NCBI GenBank assembly: GCA_944390895.1
Contig: CALXRQ010000007.1
Span: 1 to 59,788, forward strand
Reading direction: 5' to 3'
From: an uncultured Alphaproteobacteria bacterium
GTDB lineage: Bacteria > Pseudomonadota > Alphaproteobacteria > RF32 > CAG-239
DNA length: 59,788 bases
Shown: positions 16,841-24,679 of the stretch, in pieces
How positions within the stretch are numbered: position 1 is the stretch's first letter
How the letters are laid out: the number at the start of each line of letters is the position of its first letter
Position numbers and translations under genes: made by a program
Notes under the pieces: model-generated
Told to the model about the DNA's origin: nothing
Database searches by the model: none
What the model saw: the letters and a program-made list of their open reading frames with translations, nothing else

Positions 16841-17807
16841 ATCTGAAATTATTGGCCACGGGCATTTTCTGCCTGAAAAAGTTTTAACGAATGATGATTT
16901 GGCGCAGATGGTTGATACCAACGACGAGTGGATCAGCACCCGTACCGGCATTAAAAGCCGCCACGTTGCCGCCGAAAAGGAATATACTTCCGATCTGGCG
17001 TTCAATGCCGCTCAGATGGCGCTCAAAACAGCCGGAATTTCAGCGGCTGAGCTGGATGCCGTGGTTTTGGCGACCGTTACGCCGGATAATACCACGCCGG
17101 CCACTTCTGCCAAAATTGCCGCCCGTCTGGGCGTTAAGGCCGGAACGCCTGCGTTTGACATTTCTGCAGCCTGCTCGGGGTTCGTTTATGCCCTGACCAT
17201 GGCTGACAATATGATTCGTCTGGGACAGGCCAAAACGGCTTTGGTCGTTTGTGCCGAGACATTGTCAAAGATTACCGATTGGACGGACCGCAACACCTGC
17301 GTCTTGTTTGGTGACGGTGCCGGCGCGGTTGTTCTGCGCGCGGCGGAAGGAGAGGGAACGGCGGCCGACACGGGCGTGCTGGCCACTAAGGTTTATGCCG
17401 ATGGTTCCCAGTTTGACAATCTGCTGACCAACGGCGGCGTTTCCACCACGCAGACTGCCGGCCATATCTGGATGAACGGCAAAGAAGTTTTCAAATACGC
17501 AATCAATTCGCTTGCTCAGGGCGCTGAAGACGTTATGTCCATGTGCGGCGTCAAGGCCGAGGATTTAGACTGGTTGATCCCGCATCAGGCCAATATCCGC
17601 ATCATCTCCGGCGTCGGCCAGAAGCTGGGTCTGCCGGAAGAAAAAGTCGTCGTTACCGTCGACCACCACGGCAACACGTCGGCTGCGTCCATTCCGCTGG
17701 CTCTGTCCGAATGCATGGAAGCCGGAAAAATCAAGAAAGGCGATTTGGTTGTGTTTAACGCCATGGGAGCCGGCTTTACCTGGGGCGGCGCTTTAGTGCG
17801 GATTTAA
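16827..17807 (+). CDS. fabH: 3-oxoacyl-ACP synthase III (FabH)
   Basis: FabH condenses acetyl-CoA with malonyl-ACP to start type II fatty-acid synthesis. 326 residues with the Cys-His-Asn triad: Cys near residue 116 in ISAACSGFVY, His near 253 in LIPHQANIRI, and Asn near 283 in HHGNTSAAS. The N-terminal dimer element reads WISTRTGIKSRH. The ATG overlaps the 3' end of plsX by 14 bases. Part of the yceD-rpmF-plsX-fabH-ihfA-merR block. Confidence 0.97.
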   Translation: MKCIRSEIIGHGHFLPEKVLTNDDLAQMVDTNDEWISTRTGIKSRHVAAEKEYTSDLAFNAAQMALKTAGISAAELDAVVLATVTPDNTTPATSAKIAARLGVKAGTPAFDISAACSGFVYALTMADNMIRLGQAKTALVVCAETLSKITDWTDRNTCVLFGDGAGAVVLRAAEGEGTAADTGVLATKVYADGSQFDNLLTNGGVSTTQTAGHIWMNGKEVFKYAINSLAQGAEDVMSMCGVKAEDLDWLIPHQANIRIISGVGQKLGLPEEKVVVTVDHHGNTSAASIPLALSECMEAGKIKKGDLVVFNAMGAGFTWGGALVRI

Positions 17808-17905
17808 ATAAATCTGGATAAAACGCCATCACGGACTTGTCACGGACTCTGATTTGATATAAGTCTGTCAAAGTAAAAATAAGTAAATAATAGAGGTATT
17901 AAGAA

Positions 17906-18190
17906 ATGAAGACAATTACTCGTGCAGATGTTGCAGAGACAATTTATGAAGAAATTGGTCTTTCCCGTAAAGATTCTACAGATATTTTGGATATGATTCT
18001 TGATGAAATTGTTCAGGAACTCACTTCCGGAAACGATGTCAAACTGTCGTCTTTCGGCACCTTTTCTTTGAGGGATAAGAAAGCCCGTGCCGGCCGCAAT
18101 CCGAAGACCGGTGTTGAAGCTGTTATTTCTTCCCGTCGCGTCATTTCTTTCAAGCCTTCTCAAACCATGAGAAAAATTATCAACGCCTAA
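17906..18190 (+). CDS. ihfA: Integration host factor subunit alpha
   Basis: 94 residues of the HU/IHF family; nucleoid protein that bends DNA as a heterodimer with IhfB. TRADVAETIYEEIGLSR matches the alpha-subunit N-terminus, and the beta-arm contains RAGRNPKTG with the intercalating Pro. The C-terminal helix reads FKPSQTMRKII. The position between fabH and a merR gene is the conserved alphaproteobacterial order. AGAGGT at 17892-17897 is a good Shine-Dalgarno for this ATG. Confidence 0.96.
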   Translation: MKTITRADVAETIYEEIGLSRKDSTDILDMILDEIVQELTSGNDVKLSSFGTFSLRDKKARAGRNPKTGVEAVISSRRVISFKPSQTMRKIINA

Positions 18191-18210
18191 ATCTTCTTCG
18201 TGAGGCATAA

Positions 18211-18618
18211 ATGGTTGTAAACAAAAGCAAAGCAGCGTTCAGAACAATTGCCGAAGTGGCTGAAGAGCTCGGAGTCGCAACGCATGTGCTGCGTTTTTGG
18301 GAAACCAAATTCCCTCAGATAAAGCCGATGAAGAGAAACGGCGGCCGTCGTTATTATCGTCCCGACGACGTTGAAATCGTCAAAATCATAAAAACTTTTC
18401 TCTATGAAAAACGCTATACGATTGAAGGTGTTCAAAAGCTATTTAAAGAAAAGGGATTAAAAAATTTACTGGGCGAAGAAATCCAGAAAGATTTTTTTGA
18501 GGAGACGGTGCCGGAGGTTCAACTCGATTTGCAAAGCCGTGAGTTCATCACTTCCCTTATTGCGGAGTTGAAAGAAATGCGCAATGAACTCCAGTTGGCG
18601 GTTGATAAGGTCAAATAA
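18211..18618 (+). CDS. MerR-family transcriptional regulator downstream of ihfA
   Basis: 135 residues. The winged helix-turn-helix is seen in [30 protein letters not shown], then [15 protein letters not shown], typical of the short MerR-like proteins that follow ihfA in alphaproteobacteria. The C-terminal half is a helical dimerisation region without the cysteines of metal sensors. Ligand and targets are unknown. It lies 20 bases after ihfA and ends in a strong bidirectional terminator. Confidence 0.92.
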   Translation: MVVNKSKAAFRTIAEVAEELGVATHVLRFWETKFPQIKPMKRNGGRRYYRPDDVEIVKIIKTFLYEKRYTIEGVQKLFKEKGLKNLLGEEIQKDFFEETVPEVQLDLQSREFITSLIAELKEMRNELQLAVDKVK

Positions 18619-18619
18619 A

Positions 18620-18651
18620 TAAAAAAAGCGGTAATTTTACCGCTTTTTTTA
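18620..18651. terminator. Bidirectional intrinsic terminator
   Basis: AAAAAAAGCGGTAA / TTACCGCTTTTTTT, loop of 2 bases, between the convergent merR and DNA-glycosylase genes. Confidence 0.92.
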
Positions 18652-19170
18652 TACTTGAGACAAAGCCTCCTGCCAACGTTTCAGTTTTTCGTCAAACGGG
18701 ATGGACGCATTGGCCGGACTGGTAGACGGCAAAATATAATACTCGTATTTTTCCAACAGCGCCGGATGAAATCTTTTGAAAAACTTGTAAGACTGCTGAC
18801 CGTTGAATAAAAAGCGCTTCAGGACAGGATAGCGGATACACAGCGCTTCAAAATCGTTCGGTTCGGCGTTTTTTATATCACTGTCCAGACTGCCGCTGCG
18901 TTCGCAGCTGTGCAAATTGTCCCAGAGACCGATGCCTCTTTGCAGCAGACAGGCTAATTTTTCTTCATAATCGGCAAATTCCCGGTCGGAATTATAGAGC
19001 CGTGCCATAATTTTCCACAAGGCATTATGCTTATACGCATAATATTCGTTGGCGGCAAGAGACGCTTCTCCGGGCATGGTGCCGATAATCATCATCTGGG
19101 TATCGGGGGCGATAACCGGTTCAAAACAGCGCAGAATATTTTCACTTTTTTTCATAGCCTTAATCTTCAT
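18649..19170 (-). CDS. DNA-deoxyinosine glycosylase (UDG superfamily, HDG type)
   Basis: 173 residues of the uracil-DNA-glycosylase fold. Motif 1 reads MIIGTMPGEAS, then NEYYAYKHNALWKIM, both as in the hypoxanthine/deoxyinosine glycosylase (family 6) group. Motif 2 is the C-terminal LPSTSPANAS. These enzymes excise deaminated adenine (hypoxanthine) to start base-excision repair. A second in-frame ATG at 19155 gives MKKSEN and is an equally plausible start; the 19170 start overlaps the end of the ferredoxin gene by 11 bases, so the two are coupled. Confidence 0.88.
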   Translation of the reverse strand: MKIKAMKKSENILRCFEPVIAPDTQMMIIGTMPGEASLAANEYYAYKHNALWKIMARLYNSDREFADYEEKLACLLQRGIGLWDNLHSCERSGSLDSDIKNAEPNDFEALCIRYPVLKRFLFNGQQSYKFFKRFHPALLEKYEYYILPSTSPANASIPFDEKLKRWQEALSQV

Positions 19171-19915
19171 TCAGATATTCTTCCGAAAACATATAGCGCT
19201 GCTTGCCTTTGGTATAGCGCCCGTACTGAATGGCTGCCGTCGGACATACGCTTAAGCAGGCCTGACACATTTCGCAGCGGCTTCCCCATTGCGGAAAAGG
19301 GGTAAGGCGGATGTTGTTTACCGGACATATTTCCGCGCATTTGCCGCATTTGACGCATTTGTCCCTTTCGACGCGGAAGCCCTTTGCCGTCATATGTTTC
19401 TGAAACAGGGGCGCAATCAGACTGAGAAGTTTTGAACCTCTGCGCAGGTCAAATTTTGAAGTGCGCCGGGATATGTCCGCCGCAATGTCTTTGAGACGCG
19501 TTTGTGCGTTGCGCAGAAGTTTGTTTCTTTTTTGCGGCGCATCGGTTTTAACAAAGGGCGCCAGCAAATAGTTGTTGGGCATCCGAACCGAAAAACCGGC
19601 GTCACACTGCCAGCCACGGGCCGCCAGAGCTTTTTTCATTATGCCGTCGATGTTTCCGGTCTGGCTGTGACAGGTGGCGATGAAGTAACAGAAATTGTTT
19701 TGATAATTGTCAAACTGCACGGATTTTATGAATGCCGTTACGCAGGCGGGCGGTGCCCAGGCATAAATCGGAAAAACAAAGCCGACAGGCTCATTGTCCC
19801 GGAGCTTGCAGATTGTTCCGGCACGGGGAATGAAAACGGCGCGGTCTCCGGTCAGTCTGGCTGTTTCTAAAGCTACCCAGCGCGAATTTCCCGTACCTGA
19901 AAAATAAAAAATCAT
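19160..19915 (-). CDS. EFR1-type flavodoxin/ferredoxin protein
   Basis: 251 residues. An N-terminal flavodoxin-like domain (IFYFSGTGNSRWVA binds FMN phosphate) is joined to a C-terminal 2x[4Fe-4S] ferredoxin: CVKCGKCAEICPVNNI and CEMCQACLSVCPTAAI. It carries electrons between low-potential donors and an unknown acceptor in anaerobes. It is common in Clostridia and Bacteroides and rarer in Alphaproteobacteria, so it supports an anaerobic lifestyle. It lies upstream of the glycosylase gene with an 11-base overlap and nine bases downstream of the MerR gene. Confidence 0.9.
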   Translation of the reverse strand: MIFYFSGTGNSRWVALETARLTGDRAVFIPRAGTICKLRDNEPVGFVFPIYAWAPPACVTAFIKSVQFDNYQNNFCYFIATCHSQTGNIDGIMKKALAARGWQCDAGFSVRMPNNYLLAPFVKTDAPQKRNKLLRNAQTRLKDIAADISRRTSKFDLRRGSKLLSLIAPLFQKHMTAKGFRVERDKCVKCGKCAEICPVNNIRLTPFPQWGSRCEMCQACLSVCPTAAIQYGRYTKGKQRYMFSEEYLNED

Positions 19916-19924
19916 GGGCGGTTC

Positions 19925-20362
19925 CTAGTGTTGTTCGTTTCCGTAAACCCGTTCTTTTTCTTTTAACAGTTCGGGGTCGTTTTGCACCAGAGCCAGACTG
20001 CCTTTTTCAACCGCTTTGGAATAGAGGTTGATTTTATAGTTGATTTTGTTCATGTGTTTTTGCAGCTGCGCCATTTGCGCTTCCAGACTGGCCTTCTGTT
20101 CTTTGAACATTTGCAGACGTTTTTCAAGCGTTGAATCTCCTTCGATAAACCAGTCTATGTATTGTTTAATGCCTTTCAGCGGCATTCCGACGCCTTTCAG
20201 GCACTCGATCATCTGCAGCCAGCCGATGTCGCTGTCGGAAAAGACGCGCAGGCCGGAACCGCTTTTCTTAACAAAGGGCAATAGTCCTTCTTTTTCGTAA
20301 TACCTTAGTGTGTGTGCCGTCAAGCCGGTCATTTGGGCGGCCTGACCAATTGAATATCCCAT
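19925..20362 (-). CDS. MerR-family transcriptional regulator
   Basis: 145 residues. The DNA-binding domain reads YSIGQAAQMTGLTAHTLRYYEKEGLLPF, followed by a helical coiled-coil dimer region (LEKRLQMFKEQKASLEAQMAQL). No Cys is placed as in SoxR or metal sensors, so it belongs with the small-molecule/aldehyde-type MerR group (AdhR-like). I start at ATG 20362 because GGAGGT sits 6 bases before it; an upstream frame extension to 20398 lacks support. It is divergent from the cupin/flavin-reductase pair, which it probably activates through the 19-base-spacer promoter at 20425-20455. Confidence 0.92.
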   Translation of the reverse strand: MGYSIGQAAQMTGLTAHTLRYYEKEGLLPFVKKSGSGLRVFSDSDIGWLQMIECLKGVGMPLKGIKQYIDWFIEGDSTLEKRLQMFKEQKASLEAQMAQLQKHMNKINYKINLYSKAVEKGSLALVQNDPELLKEKERVYGNEQH

Positions 20363-20424
20363 AATTTTACCTCCGTTGTTAGCTATAAAAAAGCACAAAA
20401 TTTGCCTCGAGTCAAGAAAAAAGC

Positions 20425-20455
20425 TTGACTTAAAGTTAACTCTAAAGATTATGAT
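20425..20455 (+). promoter_or_regulatory. MerR-type promoter with 19-base spacer
   Basis: TTGACT (20425-20430) and TATGAT (20450-20455) are separated by 19 bases, the over-long spacer typical of MerR-activated promoters. The spacer holds an imperfect dyad centred at 20438/20439 (arms about 20429-20448, consensus CTTAAAGTTAACTCTAAAG). It faces the cupin gene and lies next to the MerR gene. Confidence 0.8.
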
Positions 20456-20497
20456 GATAACAGACTCGGAATTTAACTTTTGCGGAGTATTGAAATA

Positions 20498-21121
20498 ATG
20501 ATGACCTATGCTGAACTGTTTTTGATTTTGAGCTGCTCGGTGCTGCTGTTTTGCCGTGCCGGAAATTCAGGCTCGAGCCTTCTGAAAAAATCTTTGCCTT
20601 TTGCTGTGTGCATATTGGCGGCCTGTCTTCCTGCGTCTGCATCTTTGGGCGCGGACCGCGTTCAAACGCCGCCGGAATCTGCAGTTTTAAACCCAACGAT
20701 GAAAAATGGAGAAAAAGAAATGAAAAAAGCCCCGATTGACACTGTTTTTGCGCAGGGAGAACCCAATCCCTACGGTCAGTTTTTTACCGGACAGACCTAT
20801 CTCACCAGACTGAGCGCCAACGACGATGTTTGGCATTCTTCGCTGGCAAACGTCACGTTTGAGCCCGGTGCCCGCACCAACTGGCACAAACACAGCGGCG
20901 GACAGATCCTTTTGGTTTTGGACGGAGAGGGACGCTACCGTGAAAGAGGCGGAGAAATGAGAATCTTGCATAAAGGCGACGTCGTCCGCATTGCGCCGGA
21001 TGTTGAGCACTGGCACGGAGCCGCGCCCGATGCCTGGATGGCGCATATTTCGGTTGAGACCAATCTTCCGGACAATCAGACGACCTGGCTGGAGCCGGTG
21101 GCTGATGAAGAATATGAATAA
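20498..21121 (+). CDS. Cupin-domain protein with N-terminal hydrophobic segments
   Basis: 207 residues from the ATG at 20498; GGAG at 20483-20486 lies upstream. Two hydrophobic stretches (about residues 5-17 and 30-46, the second ending in ASA) suggest export or membrane anchoring. The C-terminal cupin has NWHKHSGGQILLVLDGEGRY (two His, Gln) and HKGDVVRIAPDVEHWHGA (His). Homologues of this cupin usually sit beside MerR regulators and carboxymuconolactone decarboxylases or flavin reductases in anaerobes and are thought to handle aldehydes or quinones; that role is inference. It is cotranscribed with the next gene. Confidence 0.85.
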   Translation: MMTYAELFLILSCSVLLFCRAGNSGSSLLKKSLPFAVCILAACLPASASLGADRVQTPPESAVLNPTMKNGEKEMKKAPIDTVFAQGEPNPYGQFFTGQTYLTRLSANDDVWHSSLANVTFEPGARTNWHKHSGGQILLVLDGEGRYRERGGEMRILHKGDVVRIAPDVEHWHGAAPDAWMAHISVETNLPDNQTTWLEPVADEEYE

Positions 21122-21154
21122 TGACCGTTTTTATGCAGAATGAAAGGATTTGAT

Positions 21155-21697
21155 ATGAGTAAAAAAGTGCTGGTTTTGTCGGGAAGTTTTCGCAAACACG
21201 GCAATTCCGATTTGTTGTGCGACGAATTTATCCGCGGTGCGAAAGAGGCCGGAAATCAGGTTGAAAAAATTTATGTGAATGACCAAAAGATCAACTATTG
21301 CCGCGGATGCGGCGTCTGCAACACGACGCACCGCTGCGTCCAGAAGGACGATATGGCGGCCGTTCTGGATAAAATGGTCAATGCCGATGTTATTGTGATG
21401 GCCACCCCGGTTTATTTTTATACCATGAACGGCCAGATGAAAACACTGATTGACCGCACGGTGCCGCGTTACGAAGAGATCAGCGGCAAAGACTTTTACT
21501 TTATCGTTGCCGCGGCCGACAGCTCGCGCGCCAATATGGAAAAAACGCTGGAAGGCTTCCGCGGCTTTACCGAGGACTGTCTGCCCGGAGCCAAAGAAAA
21601 AGGCGTGATTTACGGTACCGGCGCCTGGAATGTCGGCGACATAAAAGGTATGCCGTCCATGAAAGAAGCCTATGAAATGGGTAAAAACGTAAAATAA
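21155..21697 (+). CDS. NADPH-dependent FMN reductase / flavodoxin-fold protein
   Basis: 180 residues. VLVLSGSFRKHGNSDLLCDEF is the FMN-phosphate-binding loop; ATPVYFYTMNGQMKTLIDR is the isoalloxazine-side loop. The Cys cluster CRGCGVCNTTHRC matches the iron-sulfur flavoprotein (Isf-like) arrangement, so it may carry a small cluster or redox thiols. It likely reduces quinones, nitro compounds or oxygen species. The start at 21155 is chosen because AAAGGA is 6 bases upstream; an in-frame ATG at 21140 lacks a ribosome site. Second gene of the MerR-controlled module. Confidence 0.88.
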   Translation: MSKKVLVLSGSFRKHGNSDLLCDEFIRGAKEAGNQVEKIYVNDQKINYCRGCGVCNTTHRCVQKDDMAAVLDKMVNADVIVMATPVYFYTMNGQMKTLIDRTVPRYEEISGKDFYFIVAAADSSRANMEKTLEGFRGFTEDCLPGAKEKGVIYGTGAWNVGDIKGMPSMKEAYEMGKNVK

Positions 21698-21724
21698 ACC
21701 GAATTTCGAAAACGTAAAAAGAAT

Positions 21725-21757
21725 GCGGCCGCAGGAGTTTTCAGCGGCCGCGTTTGT
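21725..21757 (+). terminator. GC-rich hairpin, likely terminator of the flavin-reductase operon
   Basis: GCGGCCGC (21725-21732) and GCGGCCGC (21744-21751), each self-complementary, with an 11-base loop and a weak T-run (gtttgtt). The right arm overlaps the 3' end of the convergent lysozyme gene. Confidence 0.55.
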
Positions 21758-22589
21758 TGACGGAAACCTGAGAATATAATATTTCCGAAGGTTTTTGTGC
21801 ATTTTCCGGCATAAAAATGTCTTTGACTCTGGTGCCGTATCCGAACCAGGCGAATTTTTCGGTTTTTTCCCGGCTGGGCGCCTGCATACATATTTTCTTG
21901 ACATAATCGAGCTTGGCCCGGCTGAAGTCCGGCTTGCCGTTTTTTATCAGATAAGAAGAAGCCAGTTCGCCGTAACTGCAAATGTAAAAGTCGGAAAAAT
22001 CCAGCAGTCCTTTGTACAAAGCCGCTTCCATATAGCGGCGTACGGCCAGCCCTTTATTGTATTTTCCTCCGGCATAGCAGTATTTCATAAAACATTTCTC
22101 AATTTCGGGTTGGTTGCCGTGGTTGATGGCCAAAGCCAGCTTCGTCGGGCCTTTGTCCGTTCCCAGCGCTTCGGGGCCGCAGTTGTAGACAAGGCTGGTG
22201 AGAGCCGCTCTTTGCTTGCTGTTAAGCTTTGCCGAAATATATTTTTCAATTGCCGGATTAACTTCCGTTTCCAAGTGATAGTCCGTTGCTTCTTTGGCTT
22301 CGGAAAAGGAGCGGATGGTGTCTTTCTCCGTCACGGCTTTGCCGCCGGGAAGTTTTGTCATGCCGATGGCATTGGTCCATATACCGACGCAGTCCCGATA
22401 TGGCACCTTGGAAAATCCTTCAAAAAAGATAAGCGCGGACATAATGTCTTTTTCATCGTTACGGATAGCCGGCAATTCCGTTTTTGCGTCGGAGTCGCCC
22501 AAATTAAAATCCTGCCGCGCCGATGTGTTCAGGCTTAGGCTGTTGGCGGCAATGACGCCGCCGAGAATGAGCGTTTTCTTGTAAGACAT
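21741..22589 (-). CDS. Exported GH24 (T4/P21-type) lysozyme-like protein
   Basis: 282 residues. The N-terminus (MSYKKTLILGGVIAANSLSL) is a plausible signal peptide. The glycoside hydrolase 24 triad is intact: E-x8-D-x5-T in FFEGFSKVPYRDCVGIWT. AALTSLVYNCG is the second family block. It would cleave peptidoglycan in the periplasm or outside the cell. It is about 120 residues longer than phage lysozymes, with a C-terminal extension bearing several Cys, and no phage genes are nearby, so I read it as a domesticated cellular or effector-like enzyme. The 3' end overlaps the hairpin at 21725-21751. Confidence 0.88.
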   Translation of the reverse strand: MSYKKTLILGGVIAANSLSLNTSARQDFNLGDSDAKTELPAIRNDEKDIMSALIFFEGFSKVPYRDCVGIWTNAIGMTKLPGGKAVTEKDTIRSFSEAKEATDYHLETEVNPAIEKYISAKLNSKQRAALTSLVYNCGPEALGTDKGPTKLALAINHGNQPEIEKCFMKYCYAGGKYNKGLAVRRYMEAALYKGLLDFSDFYICSYGELASSYLIKNGKPDFSRAKLDYVKKICMQAPSREKTEKFAWFGYGTRVKDIFMPENAQKPSEILYSQVSVNKRGR

Positions 22590-22684
22590 CGTTTTTCCTT
22601 TGTTTTTTTACATAATAGCATATAAAGAAACGACTGTAAACAAATCTGATTTTCAAAAAAAATTATAAAAGCGTAAAAAATTTC

Positions 22685-22713
22685 TTGCCTAATTTTTATC
22701 TTCTTTATATTCT
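22685..22713 (+). promoter_or_regulatory. Sigma-70 promoter of the small peptide/amidoligase operon
   Basis: TTGCCT (22685-22690), 17-base spacer, TATTCT (22708-22713). Predicted transcription start near 22720, just before the Shine-Dalgarno of the 39-codon frame. Confidence 0.6.
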
Positions 22714-22738
22714 GATACAAGTTTTGTAAGGGAATAAA

Positions 22739-22858
22739 ATGTTTAATTTGGACCAAAACATATTGTCTGATATGGCCGCTGATAAAATCCGCGGTGTTTT
22801 GGCCTATGCGCTTCCCCTTATTCTTATTCTCATTTCCCTCCTCATTATCAGTCTCTGA
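22739..22858 (+). CDS. Short hydrophobic leader peptide or small membrane protein (39 residues)
   Basis: ATG at 22739 with a good Shine-Dalgarno (AAGGGA, 22728-22733) and a promoter 25 bases upstream. The first 20 residues are polar and charged (MFNLDQNILSDMAADKIRGV); the last 15 are almost all Leu/Ile (LPLILILISLLIISL), ending at TGA 22856-22858. It could be a single-span membrane peptide, or a leader peptide whose Leu/Ile run regulates the amidoligase gene 102 bases downstream. Its last codons form one arm of the nested inverted repeat at 22844-22948. Too short for routine gene calling. Confidence 0.6.
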   Translation: MFNLDQNILSDMAADKIRGVLAYALPLILILISLLIISL

Positions 22859-22948
22859 GCATTTCCGTCCGTTTTTTTATAAAGTGTGGGTGCTCAGGGA
22901 GAATAAAGCGACACACTTTAGCCAGCCAAACGGATTAAAACTGATAAT
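22844..22948 (+). promoter_or_regulatory. Nested inverted-repeat leader before the amidoligase gene
   Basis: Three nested perfect stems: ATTATCAG (22844-22851) with CTGATAAT (22941-22948); TCCGTTT (22868-22874) with AAACGGA (22928-22934); TAAAGTGTG (22880-22888) with CACACTTTA (22912-22920), around a 23-base loop. The outer left arm lies in the last codons of the 39-codon frame; the outer right arm ends 2 bases before the AGAGGA ribosome site of the amidoligase gene. A competing short hairpin (TCAG tct CTGA, 22848-22858) uses the same bases. There is no T-run, so translational control is more likely than termination. Confidence 0.65.
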
Positions 22949-22960
22949 TAAGAGGAAAAA

Positions 22961-24679
22961 ATGTCATCAAATCAAAATTTAGAAAACAGCGTTAAAGAAT
23001 GTAACTCATTGTTTGCCGATTATTTTTCAACCATCGGCGGAAGAAAGTTCAAACAGTTTTACTATGACTGGCATATAGACAATATGCTGGCGCCGTTCGC
23101 CGGGCTGGCCGAATATTTTAACGAACAGTACGGGACGGAAGCGCCGCGCATGTTTCATGAATTTGTCGAAGATATCCGTACTTCCGTCAGCGTTTACAAT
23201 GTCGACAAGCCGCAGCTCAGCGTTTTGAAAAATTCCAAATTTTCAAAATCGGGGGACGGAACGCTGTCATCGCTGATTGACGGTGTGGAGACTTTTGGTT
23301 TTGAGTTTCGGCAGTTTATGTATAATTTTGCCGACAAAAATGACCATGACAAAGCTTTCAGCGGCTGGCCGATAAAGACCAATATGCCTTATTCGATGCT
23401 CTACGGAATGATGGCTGCCGAGGATATTCTGCGTTTTCTGGATAAAAACTATCAGAAATTGGTTCAGGGCGAAAACTGTTATGAAAGAGCGTTATATGCC
23501 GCCGATTGCTTTATGCGCGAGAAAATGGCCGGAGCATATCGCTATGACGGAAGTTACAATTTCAAAACCCGCCGCCGGTTTATGGAAGGTATGGCAGCGA
23601 TGAAAGAACGTCTTTATCAGGACTACACGCGGGCAGGTGCTGCAAGTCCGGCCATGAAAAACCTGTTTCAGACCGAAGAAGCGCGGCCCGGAAAAACTTC
23701 CGGCGGTTACTGGCCCAGCGGTTTTGAACTGGAATTCTACGTGCCTGAAGAATATAAGGATTATGGCCGTCTGATAGATTATCTTAAAGATAAAAACGGC
23801 TGGAAAAAACTTTATTCGACCAATAAAGACGCAGCGGTTTATCATGATGAAAATTCTGCCGGCGTCATCATGCGCGACGAAAGTCTGGTCCGCTACAATA
23901 AACTGGCGGCCGTGGAATATGCCAGCCGTATTTTGAAAAGCCGGGAGGATGAGGAATCCTGCCTCAAAATTCTCGATTCCTTTGAGCAGGGACATGTCAA
24001 CGCCCATTGTTCGCTTCATCAGCATTTGTCGGCGGACGGATTTGACCTTGACGTTTACAAAAGATTGGTTAAACGGATGATGCAGCATGAAGAGGAAGTA
24101 GTTGCCGCTTTTGCCGCGCCGGAAAGACGGGAAAACAGGCTGTTGTATGCCACTTACATCAGCCGCAATCTGAGTGATGACGGCAAAAGAGATTATCCGT
24201 TTTTGTGCGTCATGGCCGAACAGTGTGAAGACAAGCGCGAATTGCAGGAATTCACCTCTTTCGGGCACAAGTACAAAACCTTGAACATAATGCCCGAACA
24301 TACGGTGGAAATGCGCTTTATGAACGCCAACTTCAACAAAAGCTTTGTCCGCGGTTTTTTGCAGTTTAACCGTGAGTTTGTAAAATCTGCGGCGGAAAAC
24401 AGTTCAGATCATGTAAACCGTCAGCTGTTGAACAAATATTCTTGGCGTCAAAACCGGCAGACGGATACCAAAACCGTTATGCATGCGCTGCCGTATTTCT
24501 ATCAGTATGAGTATGATTCTTTCCACCCCCGGAAAAAGACAGTTTCAAAAGATGTCATCGAGCAGGAGCAGAAATGCTGGCTTTTGATAATGCACGCCTT
24601 AAACGAAACCGGTAAAATGCCTTATGTTAACGCCGGTTTTAACAAGAAATTTATGGAGATGAAAAGAAATGGCCGCTGA
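22961..24679 (+). CDS. Glutamine-synthetase-like amidoligase family protein
   Basis: 572 residues, cytoplasmic. Landmarks of the GS/glutamate-cysteine-ligase-like amidoligase fold are GFELEFYVP near residue 254 (metal/ATP Glu pair), AHCSLHQHLS near residue 350 (His-x-His) and EHTVEMRFMNANFN near residue 445 (Glu-x-Arg). A roughly 240-residue N-terminal helical region precedes the catalytic fold. Such enzymes make ATP-dependent amide or peptide bonds to Glu-like substrates. The next gene overlaps by 11 bases and encodes an N-formylglutamate-amidohydrolase-family enzyme, a pairing described in comparative genomics of amidoligases; the substrate here is unknown. AGAGGA is a strong ribosome site. 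Confidence 0.75.
   Translation: MSSNQNLENSVKECNSLFADYFSTIGGRKFKQFYYDWHIDNMLAPFAGLAEYFNEQYGTEAPRMFHEFVEDIRTSVSVYNVDKPQLSVLKNSKFSKSGDGTLSSLIDGVETFGFEFRQFMYNFADKNDHDKAFSGWPIKTNMPYSMLYGMMAAEDILRFLDKNYQKLVQGENCYERALYAADCFMREKMAGAYRYDGSYNFKTRRRFMEGMAAMKERLYQDYTRAGAASPAMKNLFQTEEARPGKTSGGYWPSGFELEFYVPEEYKDYGRLIDYLKDKNGWKKLYSTNKDAAVYHDENSAGVIMRDESLVRYNKLAAVEYASRILKSREDEESCLKILDSFEQGHVNAHCSLHQHLSADGFDLDVYKRLVKRMMQHEEEVVAAFAAPERRENRLLYATYISRNLSDDGKRDYPFLCVMAEQCEDKRELQEFTSFGHKYKTLNIMPEHTVEMRFMNANFNKSFVRGFLQFNREFVKSAAENSSDHVNRQLLNKYSWRQNRQTDTKTVMHALPYFYQYEYDSFHPRKKTVSKDVIEQEQKCWLLIMHALNETGKMPYVNAGFNKKFMEMKRNGR

Noticed and set aside
22739-22858. ilv/leu amino-acid biosynthesis attenuator peptide
   Set aside because: The Leu/Ile run looks similar, but the downstream gene is an amidoligase and the structure lacks the T-run of a terminator, so the classical mechanism does not fit.
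22961-24679. Plain glutamate-cysteine ligase (gshA)
   Set aside because: Shares a general fold and the Glu/His/Arg pattern, but the arrangement and the FGase-like partner fit the wider amidoligase group better; not excluded biochemically.
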